DNA of 64,000 nt from Dyadobacter psychrophilus (GCF_900167945.1 NZ_FUZA01000001.1:930001-994000), one strand, 5' to 3'. Counted from the stretch's first letter, positions 55,123 through 63,767 are shown. Notes: a model not told the origin generated them from the sequence alone. Made by a program: numbers and translations.

Positions 55123-56255
55123 GACCGGTGCTTTTTGTACCAAAGCGCTTTCTGCATGAGTAATTTCCAGTTGGTCAGATAACTCAGGTGGGCGAGCAGA
55201 ATCGAAAATTTTACGGATAAATTGTCCCTGTGGCGCATGTTGTAAACGAATATGCGCCACGACTTGGATTTCAAAAGGGGACGCTCGTTCTCCCAGTGTT
55301 TCAGGATCGCATTACAGAAATTGTCCGTCGGGAATGTCGATGCATTTCCCGAATCTTTCGGTGCAAATGTCTCGCCAGTCAGCAAACGAACCATTCCTAT
55401 TGACTCTTTCAATAGGTTATTAAAGCCCTTTTTCCTGGAAACGTCCTCAATGTAAGCCCAGTCCAGGATGTGGGAATATTTGCGTAAAAGCCTGGCAAAG
55501 TCGGCCATATATTTCAGCTTGTCCCACTGCTCAACGCCGCCGTGGTGAATGACCATCATGAGCAGTTGGTTTTCCATGCCGGGAATCTGAATGGATGAGC
55601 CAGCCATTGCAACGGAAATCATATTATGTGAAAGTTCCTCCCAGGTTAAGTCATAGCAATAACGGGGATAACTTGGCCTCCACTGAATTTCGAGCGATTG
55701 TAATGTGTGGTTCTTAATGGGCTCTAACGGAAGTTGGTAATCGGTGTTCAGATACGCTGCGCGCAGAGCATCCCGATTGAAGAGATATTTTCGGTAAGCG
55801 TCCGGTGCAAAGCCTTTTCCTTTTAATGTCGCGAGGCTTTTGCTAATGTCACCCTGATCGATGAAAAAATCAATGTCCCCAAATTCCCGCTGCGTAGGCT
55901 TTTCATACAATAGCCAGGCCCACAACGCGCCTTTCATTAAAAAGGCTTTGACATCATCCGCGATAAGCTGCTTGTACAAGTTTACAGAGATTCCGAGAAA
56001 TGCCATGTTCGTCACGGCTTGTCCCATTGCAAACTCCTTCAAAGCCGCCAAGTGCTTACCAGGAATTTCAAGCGCTCCGTTCTGGCTTTGCAAATGATCC
56101 AGTAACAATGGCCTTATCTGATGCCAATTGGCCAGTTTTGTAAGTTTGGCCCAGTTGATTTTTCGTTGATATAAATCGGTTGGTGGTTTTGATTCTGCCC
56201 CAAAAGCAGCGTCAATAAGAATGGCCAGCTCCGGTGAAATGTTCAGGTCTGGCAT
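55119..56255 (-). CDS. nucleotidyltransferase family protein (NTP_transf_5 type) of the RiPP-like cassette
   Basis: A 378-residue protein of the uncharacterised nucleotidyltransferase family. It has FLMKGALWAWLLY (Lys108-Gly109), then REFGDIDFFID, whose Asp127 and Asp129 are the metal-binding pair of the pol-beta fold, and a helical C-terminal half. Such enzymes occur in phosphorylated lasso-peptide clusters beside an HPr-kinase-like enzyme, and in exopolysaccharide-linked loci. The ATG at 56255 is one base after the kinase stop (TAATATG), so translation is coupled. It is the last gene of the cassette. The modified target is unknown. Confidence 0.78.
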   Translation of the reverse strand: MPDLNISPELAILIDAAFGAESKPPTDLYQRKINWAKLTKLANWHQIRPLLLDHLQSQNGALEIPGKHLAALKEFAMGQAVTNMAFLGISVNLYKQLIADDVKAFLMKGALWAWLLYEKPTQREFGDIDFFIDQGDISKSLATLKGKGFAPDAYRKYLFNRDALRAAYLNTDYQLPLEPIKNHTLQSLEIQWRPSYPRYCYDLTWEELSHNMISVAMAGSSIQIPGMENQLLMMVIHHGGVEQWDKLKYMADFARLLRKYSHILDWAYIEDVSRKKGFNNLLKESIGMVRLLTGETFAPKDSGNASTFPTDNFCNAILKHWENERPLLKSKSWRIFVYNMRHRDNLSVKFSILLAHLSYLTNWKLLMQKALWYKKHRS

Positions 56256-56256
56256 A

Positions 56257-57174
56257 TTATCCGGCAATTAATTGTTCCGGAATGCTTTCACTTACCCATT
56301 TTTCAAGGTTCTCAAATCCGTCCGGACGTTTCTTTTTCCATAACCTGGCAGATCTGGTGCACTGAAAGCTTTGAAAAAAGTGCCTTTTTAAAATATCATC
56401 TGTAAGCAGCTGATTAGGCAATGGGAAATTTTTAAGCATTTCAGTCGGAATTTCGGCAGCGGATAATGGCACCAACGATTTTCTGTTCCGTGCTTTATGC
56501 AAGAAGAAAACCTCCTTCAATGGCACTGGTTCATGCACGAAACCCGCCTTAGGCTGATAAGAGAACTTGTTAACGCCTTCACTGACAGGTTGCAGCTCCG
56601 ACTTTTCATATTGCAGCCCATTAGCCGTTTCGTCCCAGATTTTAAGTTGCGGGTATGCCGGAATAATGTATGCTAATCCCTTGTCATTGAATCCGATAGC
56701 GGTTAAATCATCGCTTAATAATTTACAACCCGCCTTAACAAATGCAGCCGCAGTGGTTGATTTCCCGGCACCGGGCGTTCCCATGAAACACCAGCCATCA
56801 TTTCCAACCTGGACGGAGCTTGCATGCAGCAGAAAAAATCCTCTTTGAAACAATATTAAACCTAATGCCTCGCTAACGGTGAACAGACTTATCAGGTTGC
56901 CATCATCGACCAATGGATTCACAACCAGACAATCGCCGTTCATAGCTTTGAAAGAAGCAATGTTATGCCAATGCAAATAAAGATTTTCATCCGCATCTTT
57001 GGCAAAACCAGCCCTCACTCCTCTTCTGTATAATTGTGTATTTTCGAGCGTCGGAACATCAAACGGTTGGGATTTGATATAGAGGTCATGCTTTACACCG
57101 GCATCTCCGTCGCTCAATTCGGGAAGTTCAATTTCGGAAAGGATATTTAGCCCGAAGGCTTTATAGTGATGCAT
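56257..57174 (-). CDS. HPr kinase/phosphorylase-like serine kinase of the RiPP-like cassette
   Basis: A 305-residue P-loop protein related to the C-terminal domain of HPr kinase. The conserved LLHASSV has His118; the P-loop GTPGAGKST is at 132-140; LSDDLTAI at 153-160 and PAYPQLKIW at 173-181 follow, matching HprK-related kinases. The 100 N-terminal residues have no HPr kinase regulatory domain. In lasso-peptide clusters such kinases phosphorylate the C-terminal Ser of the peptide; elsewhere (HPr-rel-A type systems) the substrate is not known. It starts 16 bases after the B2 gene. Confidence 0.8.
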   Translation of the reverse strand: MHHYKAFGLNILSEIELPELSDGDAGVKHDLYIKSQPFDVPTLENTQLYRRGVRAGFAKDADENLYLHWHNIASFKAMNGDCLVVNPLVDDGNLISLFTVSEALGLILFQRGFFLLHASSVQVGNDGWCFMGTPGAGKSTTAAAFVKAGCKLLSDDLTAIGFNDKGLAYIIPAYPQLKIWDETANGLQYEKSELQPVSEGVNKFSYQPKAGFVHEPVPLKEVFFLHKARNRKSLVPLSAAEIPTEMLKNFPLPNQLLTDDILKRHFFQSFQCTRSARLWKKKRPDGFENLEKWVSESIPEQLIAG

Positions 57175-57190
57175 GTGTGTTATAGTAAAT

Positions 57191-57631
57191 TCAATTCCAA
57201 ACCCAAATGCGCTGATATAGAACGGATTGCGGCCAGTTTCCCATGATCACAGTTCCATTTTTTTCCACCCAGGCGTGCGCTTCAAACTGTTTGGCAGGAT
57301 TTACTTCAATTCCAATTTCAAGCGTTAATGCCGGGACTTTTCGCAGCAGATATTTCGTTGCGAGCGCTCGGGGAAGGCATAACAGTTCTAACGGCAGCAA
57401 ATTAGCCGCAGTATCCACGGCCCAAACGGTTAAATCTATCCTTTCCTGAGATATTTCACCCACAGATTTTGTATCGCACAGCCAGTGAAAAAGTTTCCTG
57501 AATGTTCCGAAAGGCAAAATTGTCAATCCTGTTTTAATAAGCACCAGGCTAACAGTCGCTTTTAGAAAGATAGCCTTTCCTTCGCCGGACAACTCGTTCC
57601 ATTTGGCAATATGGTGCTTGAATGTTCCCAA
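57191..57631 (-). CDS. lasso-peptide B2-type leader peptidase homologue
   Basis: A 146-residue protein of the transglutaminase-like B2 family, which in lasso-peptide clusters removes the leader. The catalytic Cys is Cys85 in LLCLPRALATKYLL, and the His is His119 in FEAHAWVEKNG. The third residue, Asp, usually follows the His by about 12 positions; here this place reads MGNW (Gly131-Asn132), so a classical Asp is not seen. Start is a TTG at 57631, five bases after the PqqD-like gene stop, so it depends on coupling. No ATG is available. Confidence 0.78.
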   Translation of the reverse strand: MGTFKHHIAKWNELSGEGKAIFLKATVSLVLIKTGLTILPFGTFRKLFHWLCDTKSVGEISQERIDLTVWAVDTAANLLPLELLCLPRALATKYLLRKVPALTLEIGIEVNPAKQFEAHAWVEKNGTVIMGNWPQSVLYQRIWVWN

Positions 57632-57636
57632 CCGCG

Positions 57637-57906
57637 TTATTTAATTACCTCAACCAGTTTCTCAGAAATAAGATCTTTGAGCAGTGTATCAATGTCGCTT
57701 TTGCAAGTTTCGGGATCGACCTCATATTCGCTGATCACGGCATTGCAAAGCGCATCAAGGGTTTGCGGCCCTTTTTCCAGATTATCCCAAACCAGCACAC
57801 CAACTTCATTCAGTCCGTAATAGGCTCCTTTGTTGTGATTAAGGATTACTGTTTCTCCTGCAACTTTCGAAGAAATCTGGTCGGATGTAAGTTGGTATTT
57901 TGTCAT
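57637..57906 (-). CDS. PqqD/B1-like RiPP recognition element protein
   Basis: An 89-residue PqqD-like protein: three short beta strands (VAGETVILNHNKGAYYGLNEVGVLVW) and a helical C-terminal half (DALCNAVISEYEV and CKSDIDTLLKDLISEKLVEVI). PqqD domains hold the leader of a ribosomally made peptide and bring it to the modifying enzymes. Here it is the first gene of the four-gene cassette, and its promoter lies 44-76 bases upstream inside the end of the aldehyde dehydrogenase gene. No short precursor ORF was found within the 61-base gap to that gene. Confidence 0.85.
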   Translation of the reverse strand: MTKYQLTSDQISSKVAGETVILNHNKGAYYGLNEVGVLVWDNLEKGPQTLDALCNAVISEYEVDPETCKSDIDTLLKDLISEKLVEVIK

Positions 57907-57920
57907 GAAAGGGGCTATTC

Positions 57921-57933
57921 TTATATGATATAA
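57921..57933. repeat. odd-centred palindrome in the cassette leader
   Basis: TTATAT-G-ATATAA is a perfect 13-base palindrome with a single central base. It lies in the untranslated leader between the predicted cassette start and the PqqD-like ATG. It is AT-only apart from the centre, so chance is not excluded. Confidence 0.4.
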
Positions 57934-57942
57934 TGTGTTTTG

Positions 57943-57954
57943 CTTTGTACAAAG
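57943..57954. promoter_or_regulatory. 12-bp perfect palindrome overlapping the cassette promoter
   Basis: CTTTGTACAAAG is an exact 12-base palindrome. It overlaps five bases of the -7 element TAACTTTG of the cassette promoter (57950-57957), a typical repressor operator position. Confidence 0.55.
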
Positions 57955-57982
57955 TTAAAAATTTTAATTACTCAATCTCAAA
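57950..57982 (-). promoter_or_regulatory. consensus promoter of the RiPP-like cassette
   Basis: On the minus strand TTTG (57979-57982), a 21-base spacer, then TAACTTTG (57950-57957): an exact match to the Bacteroidota -33/-7 pattern. It lies in the last codons and just after the stop of the aldehyde dehydrogenase gene, so the cassette can be transcribed on its own. Confidence 0.7.
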
Positions 57983-59506
57983 CTTTATTCCCTGCGCCAA
58001 AGGAAGTGCAGTTCCGTAATTGATTGTGTTGGTTTGTCTGCGCATGTAAACTTTCCACGCGTCCGAACCTGACTCACGACCGCCGCCTGTCTCTTTTTCA
58101 CCACCAAAAGCACCGCCAATTTCAGCTCCGGAAGTCCCGATGTTCACATTCGCAATCCCGCAATCCGATCCGGCATGAGACAGAAATAGCTCTGATTCCC
58201 TGATATTTAGCGTAAAAATGGCTGACGACAACCCTTGCGGAACATCGTTTTGAATGGTAATTGCTTCTTCCAGCTCATTGTATTTAATCAAATAAAGAAT
58301 GGGCGCGAATGTCTCGTGCTGGACAATCGGATATTTATTCAGCACCTCAGCAACACAAGGCGCAACATAACATCCTGACGTAAAAGCATCACCATTGAAC
58401 ACCTTCGGCTCAACAATAAAACGGCCACCGGCTTCTTTCACTTTTTCTACGGTAAGCTGATATTGTAAAACGGCCTCCTTATCAATCAATGGTCCAACGT
58501 GAATGTTCGCATCAAGCGGATTCCCGATCCGTAACTGCGCATACGCTTTCACCAGCCGCCGCTTCACTTCTTCATAAATGTCTGCTTGAACGATAATCCT
58601 TCTCGTTGACGTGCACCTTTGACCAGCCGTTCCTACCGCTCCAAAAACAATCCCCGGAACGGCGACATTGAGATCTGCCGACGGCGTAACAATAATGGCA
58701 TTGTTTCCGCCCAGTTCGAGCAAACTTTTACCAAGCCTCCGCGCCACGGCTTCTCCAACAGATTTCCCCATTCTGGTGCTGCCCGTTGCCGAAACCAATG
58801 CGATCCGAGGATCATTGGCAAGCCACTCTCCGGCCTCGCGTCCGCCGGTTAAAATACACGATACACCTTCCGGAACATCATTATTTTCAAGGACTGTTTT
58901 TATGATATTTTGGCACGCTAAGGCGGTCAAAGGTGTTTTTTCAGACGGTTTCCAAATGCAAACGTCCCCGCAAACCCAGGCTAGCATCGCATTCCAGGAC
59001 CAAACGGCAACCGGAAAGTTAAATGCTGAAATAATGCCGACTATTCCAATCGGATGCCATTGCTCATACATCCGGTGCTGTGATCGTTCGCTATGCATAG
59101 TCAACCCGTAAAGCTGGCGCGAAAGACCCACAGCAAAATCACAGATATCGATCATTTCCTGCACTTCTCCCAAACCTTCCTGCAAGCTTTTGCCCATTTC
59201 ATAACTTACCAATGTGCCCAGCTCAATTTTAAATTTTCGGAGCTGATCTCCCATTTGCCGCACAATCTCACCTCGCTTTGGAGCCGGGACCTGCTTCCAG
59301 ATCTGATAAGCTTCCAGGGCCTTCTGAACCACAAAGTCATAGTCCGAGCGATCGGCTTGATTTGCCTGCGCTATTCTTTTTCCATCGACAGGTGAAAAAG
59401 ATTCCAAAACCCCTCCATTCCCTGACTGGTGAAGTTTTCCTGTGCTGACACCATTATTAAGCTGCTGAATGCCAAGTGCGTCCAGGACAGTTTGTATATT
59501 TTCCAT
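57968..59506 (-). CDS. aldehyde dehydrogenase, ALDH7-like (aminoadipate-semialdehyde type)
   Basis: A 512-residue NAD-dependent aldehyde dehydrogenase. The catalytic Cys sits in GTAGQRCTSTRR and the base Glu in LLELGGNNAI; SATGSTRMGKSVGEAVARR and the FNFPVAVWSWN segment match antiquitin (ALDH7) enzymes, which oxidise L-2-aminoadipate 6-semialdehyde in lysine breakdown. The neighbouring saccharopine-dehydrogenase gene, 30 bases upstream, supports that role. The ATG at 59506 is used; a TTG two codons upstream is less likely. The cassette downstream has a separate promoter. Confidence 0.9.
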   Translation of the reverse strand: MENIQTVLDALGIQQLNNGVSTGKLHQSGNGGVLESFSPVDGKRIAQANQADRSDYDFVVQKALEAYQIWKQVPAPKRGEIVRQMGDQLRKFKIELGTLVSYEMGKSLQEGLGEVQEMIDICDFAVGLSRQLYGLTMHSERSQHRMYEQWHPIGIVGIISAFNFPVAVWSWNAMLAWVCGDVCIWKPSEKTPLTALACQNIIKTVLENNDVPEGVSCILTGGREAGEWLANDPRIALVSATGSTRMGKSVGEAVARRLGKSLLELGGNNAIIVTPSADLNVAVPGIVFGAVGTAGQRCTSTRRIIVQADIYEEVKRRLVKAYAQLRIGNPLDANIHVGPLIDKEAVLQYQLTVEKVKEAGGRFIVEPKVFNGDAFTSGCYVAPCVAEVLNKYPIVQHETFAPILYLIKYNELEEAITIQNDVPQGLSSAIFTLNIRESELFLSHAGSDCGIANVNIGTSGAEIGGAFGGEKETGGGRESGSDAWKVYMRRQTNTINYGTALPLAQGIKFEIE

Positions 59507-59536
59507 TATCAAATCCTTTGTGTGTAATGTTCCTTA

Positions 59537-60589
59537 TTAATTAAAGAACGCGCCATTCTGCGTTTGCAGGAAGTCTTTGAGCAAAATGTCTTCCTGGCGA
59601 ATAAATCCTTTATCCGGCAAAATACCATCCGCAACCATTTCTACAACCGACGCTATGGAAGCGGCTGTGGTCCAGGAAATGGCCCGCCAATGCTTTCCAT
59701 CGATATCAATAGGGTGATATGCTCTGTAAAATTCTTCTCTTTCCAACCGGTTTTCTTTCCAGCCCTCCACCACGGCGTAAACATAAACCACATCCTGCTG
59801 CACAGGTGGCTTTGCTTCTGTCAGGATCTGCTCGATCAGCTCGCGCTTGTCCTTCAAGCAAAGTTCATACAGCATAAAACGCATCAGGCTGCAATGTCCC
59901 GGATATCGTATTGTTTTATAATTCAGTGTATCGAGCTTGCCTTCCAGCGTTTCACACATTGTGCCTAAACCTCCGGAAGTGATAAAAGCCTCAAATTCCT
60001 GCCCTTCAATGTTGATCATTTCAACACCCTCCAAAGATGGCACCATCTTCCTGACGCCATTATGGATTACTTCGGCGTCATTGATATACTCATTCACAAC
60101 GCCCGCCGGCGACCACGTAAAGGAATAGCCCATAAGACCGTTCGGATAGCGCGGCAAAGCGCCAACCCGCAGTTCGATATCCCGTAATTTTGTAAACCGT
60201 TTGGCAAGATCCATTCCTACAATGCCTATGAACCCGGGCGCCAGGCCACATTGCGGCGCCAGAACGCTTCTGCTTTCCTTAGCCATTTCCCGTATAGCGG
60301 CTGTGGTGGCAACATCTTCGGTGAGATCAAAATAGTGTATCCCGTTCTGGCAGGCTTTCTGCGCAATGGGCAAATTGAGGTTGTACGGCATGCAAGACAC
60401 CACGGCGTCAAATCCGGCAAGCGCCTGATCCAGGAAATCGGGGTTGGTAATGTCGCCGACGAGGACTGGAAATGGCAGTGCGACTGCGGGTTGGGTCTTA
60501 TCAACGCCTGTAACATCGAATTTTTTACTCAAAAGGGTTCCAACCAGTGACCCTACTTTCCCAAGACCGATAACGAGGATTTTCTGCAT
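59537..60589 (-). CDS. saccharopine dehydrogenase family protein
   Basis: A 350-residue saccharopine-dehydrogenase-like reductase. It begins with the dinucleotide motif ILVIGLGKVGSLVG, then DAVVSCMPY, QCGLAPGF and VGALPRYPNGLMGYSFTWSP, matching the glutamate-forming saccharopine dehydrogenase (Lys9-like) branch. With the ALDH7 gene it would convert saccharopine to glutamate and aminoadipate semialdehyde and then aminoadipate. The lysine-ketoglutarate reductase is not seen here. The gene is divergent from the BaiN-type gene and leads a two-gene unit. Confidence 0.88.
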   Translation of the reverse strand: MQKILVIGLGKVGSLVGTLLSKKFDVTGVDKTQPAVALPFPVLVGDITNPDFLDQALAGFDAVVSCMPYNLNLPIAQKACQNGIHYFDLTEDVATTAAIREMAKESRSVLAPQCGLAPGFIGIVGMDLAKRFTKLRDIELRVGALPRYPNGLMGYSFTWSPAGVVNEYINDAEVIHNGVRKMVPSLEGVEMINIEGQEFEAFITSGGLGTMCETLEGKLDTLNYKTIRYPGHCSLMRFMLYELCLKDKRELIEQILTEAKPPVQQDVVYVYAVVEGWKENRLEREEFYRAYHPIDIDGKHWRAISWTTAASIASVVEMVADGILPDKGFIRQEDILLKDFLQTQNGAFFN

Positions 60590-60681
60590 GTATAGGCAAA
60601 TATTTAGGTTGTAAACATTTTAGCTGTCGAGAAAGATATGAAAAGAAATTGCAGTTTTTAAAAGTTACATGTCATTTTTGT

Positions 60682-61956
60682 ATGATGAATAAAAGTGATA
60701 TGCAGATTGTCGTTGTGGGCGGGGGAGCTTCTGGATTTATGGCTGCTATAACCGCGGCTGAGCAAAATCCTGATGCAAAAATCGTGATTTTAGAGAAGAA
60801 TAAGACGGTTTTGAACAAAGTCCGGGTTTCGGGCGGCGGCCGTTGTAATGTGACGCATAACCCGTCGGATCTGCGTTTTTTTATCAAAAACTATCCAAGA
60901 GGCGAAAAGCTGCTGCGCAAATTATTGCATCATTTTGATGCAAAGGCAACGGTTAATTGGTTCGAAAATAAAGGGGTTAAATTAAAGACCGAAAGCGATG
61001 GCAGAATGTTTCCGGTTACGGATTCATCTCAAACGATTATTGAATGTATGGTCAGAACGGCTCGCAATCTGAATATTGAAATCAGGACAGGCATATCGGT
61101 CAGGTCATTTACCCGAGTTACGAACGGCGAACAAAAAGGGTTTTCCATCCAGCTCGACGAGGAAGAAAAGATTTATGCAGACAAATTACTGATTGCAACA
61201 GGCGGTTATCCAAAAGCCAGCGGATTTGACTGGCTGCAAATGCATAACCACACGATCGTTAACCCGCTTCCATCGCTTTTTACATTTAATACGCCAGAGA
61301 ATTACCTTTTGCCGCTGGCCGGGGTCTCAGTTCAAGAAGCGCTTGTGAAGATTTCGGGAACAAAGCATGAATGGCAAGGGCCGTTGTTGATCACGCATTG
61401 GGGTTTTAGCGGACCGGCAGTACTGAAACTTTCCGCCTGGGGTGCGCGGGATCTGGCGGAAAAGGATTACAACTTTACTTGCAAGATCAGTTGGCTGCCA
61501 CAAATGAATGAGCAGCAAGTGCGGGAATTTTTATTAGGCGAAAAAATCAAAACCCCCAAACAACAAATTGCATCACACTCCCGCCTGGGCATCCCCGCGC
61601 GATTATGGAAAGCATTTGTTTCTCAGGCAGAGATTCCAGATGAGTTGCGCTGGTCGGATGCAACCAACAAAGCCTTGAACCGGCTTACTGAATTAATGAC
61701 AAACAGTCAGTTTGACGTGAAAGGCAAGACTACATTCAAAGAAGAGTTCGTGACCTGCGGTGGCATTTCCCTGTCGGACATCGATCATGAGACATTGGAA
61801 AGCAAGTCAGTTCCGGGGCTATACTTTTCTGGCGAAGTGCTTGACGTTGATGGAATTACGGGCGGATTTAACTTCCAAAACGCTTGGACAACCGGTTACA
61901 TTGCCGGAAAAAACATGGCCAGTTATTCGGCATTATCGGCCATCGCATCGAAATAG
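60682..61956 (+). CDS. BaiN/RdsA-type NAD(P)/FAD-dependent oxidoreductase (HI0933 family)
   Basis: A flavoprotein of about 424 residues with the FAD motif IVVVGGGASGFMAAI near the N-terminus, EKNKTVLNKVRVSGGGRCNVTH, and the C-terminal TCGGISLSDID plus GLYFSGEVLDVDGITGGFNFQNAWTTG, the signature of the HI0933/YhiN/BaiN family. Most members have no proven substrate; some reduce bile acids. I chose the ATG at 60682 from ATGs at 60682, 60685 and 60700; the frame upstream of it begins with a TTG and is not conserved. Its end overlaps convergent uvrC by 34 bases. Confidence 0.88.
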   Translation: MMNKSDMQIVVVGGGASGFMAAITAAEQNPDAKIVILEKNKTVLNKVRVSGGGRCNVTHNPSDLRFFIKNYPRGEKLLRKLLHHFDAKATVNWFENKGVKLKTESDGRMFPVTDSSQTIIECMVRTARNLNIEIRTGISVRSFTRVTNGEQKGFSIQLDEEEKIYADKLLIATGGYPKASGFDWLQMHNHTIVNPLPSLFTFNTPENYLLPLAGVSVQEALVKISGTKHEWQGPLLITHWGFSGPAVLKLSAWGARDLAEKDYNFTCKISWLPQMNEQQVREFLLGEKIKTPKQQIASHSRLGIPARLWKAFVSQAEIPDELRWSDATNKALNRLTELMTNSQFDVKGKTTFKEEFVTCGGISLSDIDHETLESKSVPGLYFSGEVLDVDGITGGFNFQNAWTTGYIAGKNMASYSALSAIASK

Positions 61957-63740
61957 GCCCTTACTTTTTTCGCCCGGTCCACGCCAACAAGTCCAGCCAG
62001 CTGTTCCAACGAACTTTCGCGAATGTTGCGAACGGACCCAAAGAACTTCAATAGTTTCGTAGCTGTGACCTTACCTACGCCATCCACACCATCTAACTCA
62101 CTTATCAGGCTGGCTTTGCTTCTTTTATCTCTGTGAAAGGTAATCCCAAACCGGTGCGCCTCATCCCGGATCTGTTGAATGAGCTTTAATGATTCCGATT
62201 TTTTATCGATGTAAAGGGGCAGCGAGTCCTCTGGAAAATAGATTTCTTCCAGCCTTTTGGCAATGCCTATAATGGGCACCTGACCATAAATTCCCAGACT
62301 TTTCAATGCATCACAAGCGGCCCCTAACTGCCCTTTTCCCCCATCCACCACAATCAGATCCGGAAGCGGCTGCTCTTCCGCTATCAAACGGAGATAACGC
62401 CTCCCCACGACTTCATTCATGGATGCAAAGTCATTGGGGCCGATAACGGTTTTTATATTAAAATGTCGGTAATCCTTTTTGGAAGGCTTTCCATCCTTGA
62501 AACACACCATCGCCGCAACCGGGTTCGTTCCCTGAATGTTGGAGTTATCAAAACATTCAATGTGCCGAGGAAGGGTTTTTAACTGCAAATCGCTCTTCAA
62601 GCGGATCAAAATGCGGTCCTTTTTAGAGGAAGTTGCCGATGCTTCCACTTCCCTGCGCTCCGCTTTGTCGCGACGGAAATACATCACATTCTTCATGGAC
62701 ATATCGAGCAGCTTCTTTTTATCGCCAATTTGCGGAACGGTCAGTTCCAGGCGCATTTCGAGATCGGGCTTGATATTAGAGATCAGTTCTTTTGCCTCGG
62801 CTCCAAACTTGGAACGCATTTCAACGATCATTAACGCAAGGATTTCAGCATCACTTTCGTCGAGCTTTTTCTTTACCTCAACGGTCTGTGTAGCAACCAT
62901 ATACCCCTCTTTTATTTTCATAAAATTGAGATAAGCGGCTTCCTCGTCCGACACAATGGTCAGCACATCAATGTTTCCGATCTTGGGATTCGTAACTGTG
63001 GCTTTGCTTTGGAAATTAGAAAGGCTTTCGATTTTGGTTTTCCACGAATGCGCCTTTTCAAATTCCATTTGCTCGGCCGCTTTCAGCATTTTTTCCTTAA
63101 AATACTGCTGCGGAAGCGACAAATTGCCTTTCAGAATGTTATGCACCTGCTCGATTTCTGCATTATACTCGTCCTCGTCCTGCAATCCTTCGCAAGGGCC
63201 TTTGCAGTTGCCAATGTGAAATTCCAGGCAAACTTTAAACTTGCCCGCCTCAATGTTGGATTGCGACAGGGGCAATTGGCAGGAACGTATTGTATAAAGC
63301 GATTTGAACATATCCAGCAGTGTGTGCATAGTCCGCAAACTTGCAAACGGCCCGTAAAATGTTCCCTTGGTCCTGTCGAGGTTACGCGTTACATACACGC
63401 GCGGGAAGCGCTCCTGCGTGACACATATAAAGGGATAAGTCTTATCGTCTTTGAGCAGAATGTTAAACTTAGGCTGCAACTGCTTAATAAGCTGGTTTTC
63501 TAGCAAAAGTGCATCCCATTCACTGTGCACGATCGTGTACTCAATGCGACGGATCTGGCTTACCAGCCGCTTGGTTTTACGGTCGTGCTGGTTGGATTTT
63601 AGAAAATAGCTGGAAACCCTGCTTCTAAGGCTTTTGGCCTTACCCACATATATAACTTCCCCGGTTTCATCAAAATAGCGATATACGCCAGGATCAAGCG
63701 GAATTTTTGTAAGTTCTTCTTTATAATTAAATTCAGACAT
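61923..63740 (-). CDS. uvrC: excinuclease ABC subunit C
   Basis: A 605-residue UvrC, the nuclease that makes both cuts around damaged bases in nucleotide excision repair. The N-terminal GIY-YIG domain (GVYRYFDETGEVIYVGKAKSL) makes the 3' cut. A UVR motif (AAEQMEFEKAHSWKTKIESL) binds UvrB, the RNase H-like middle (HIECFDNSNIQG, VVDGGKGQL) makes the 5' cut, and a helix-hairpin-helix end (LDGVDGVGKVTATKLLKFF) binds DNA. Length is normal. It lies 27 bases downstream of the glycerate kinase gene on the same strand. Confidence 0.96.
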   Translation of the reverse strand: MSEFNYKEELTKIPLDPGVYRYFDETGEVIYVGKAKSLRSRVSSYFLKSNQHDRKTKRLVSQIRRIEYTIVHSEWDALLLENQLIKQLQPKFNILLKDDKTYPFICVTQERFPRVYVTRNLDRTKGTFYGPFASLRTMHTLLDMFKSLYTIRSCQLPLSQSNIEAGKFKVCLEFHIGNCKGPCEGLQDEDEYNAEIEQVHNILKGNLSLPQQYFKEKMLKAAEQMEFEKAHSWKTKIESLSNFQSKATVTNPKIGNIDVLTIVSDEEAAYLNFMKIKEGYMVATQTVEVKKKLDESDAEILALMIVEMRSKFGAEAKELISNIKPDLEMRLELTVPQIGDKKKLLDMSMKNVMYFRRDKAERREVEASATSSKKDRILIRLKSDLQLKTLPRHIECFDNSNIQGTNPVAAMVCFKDGKPSKKDYRHFNIKTVIGPNDFASMNEVVGRRYLRLIAEEQPLPDLIVVDGGKGQLGAACDALKSLGIYGQVPIIGIAKRLEEIYFPEDSLPLYIDKKSESLKLIQQIRDEAHRFGITFHRDKRSKASLISELDGVDGVGKVTATKLLKFFGSVRNIRESSLEQLAGLVGVDRAKKVRAYFDAMADNAE

Positions 63741-63767
63741 TGAATATTTTCTTGACAGGCTGTGCCA

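Noticed and set aside
55119..59512. A complete lasso-peptide biosynthetic cluster
   Set aside because: PqqD-like and B2-like genes suggest it, but no asparagine-synthase-like cyclase, exporter or precursor ORF is present; the upstream gap to the aldehyde dehydrogenase gene is only 61 bases.
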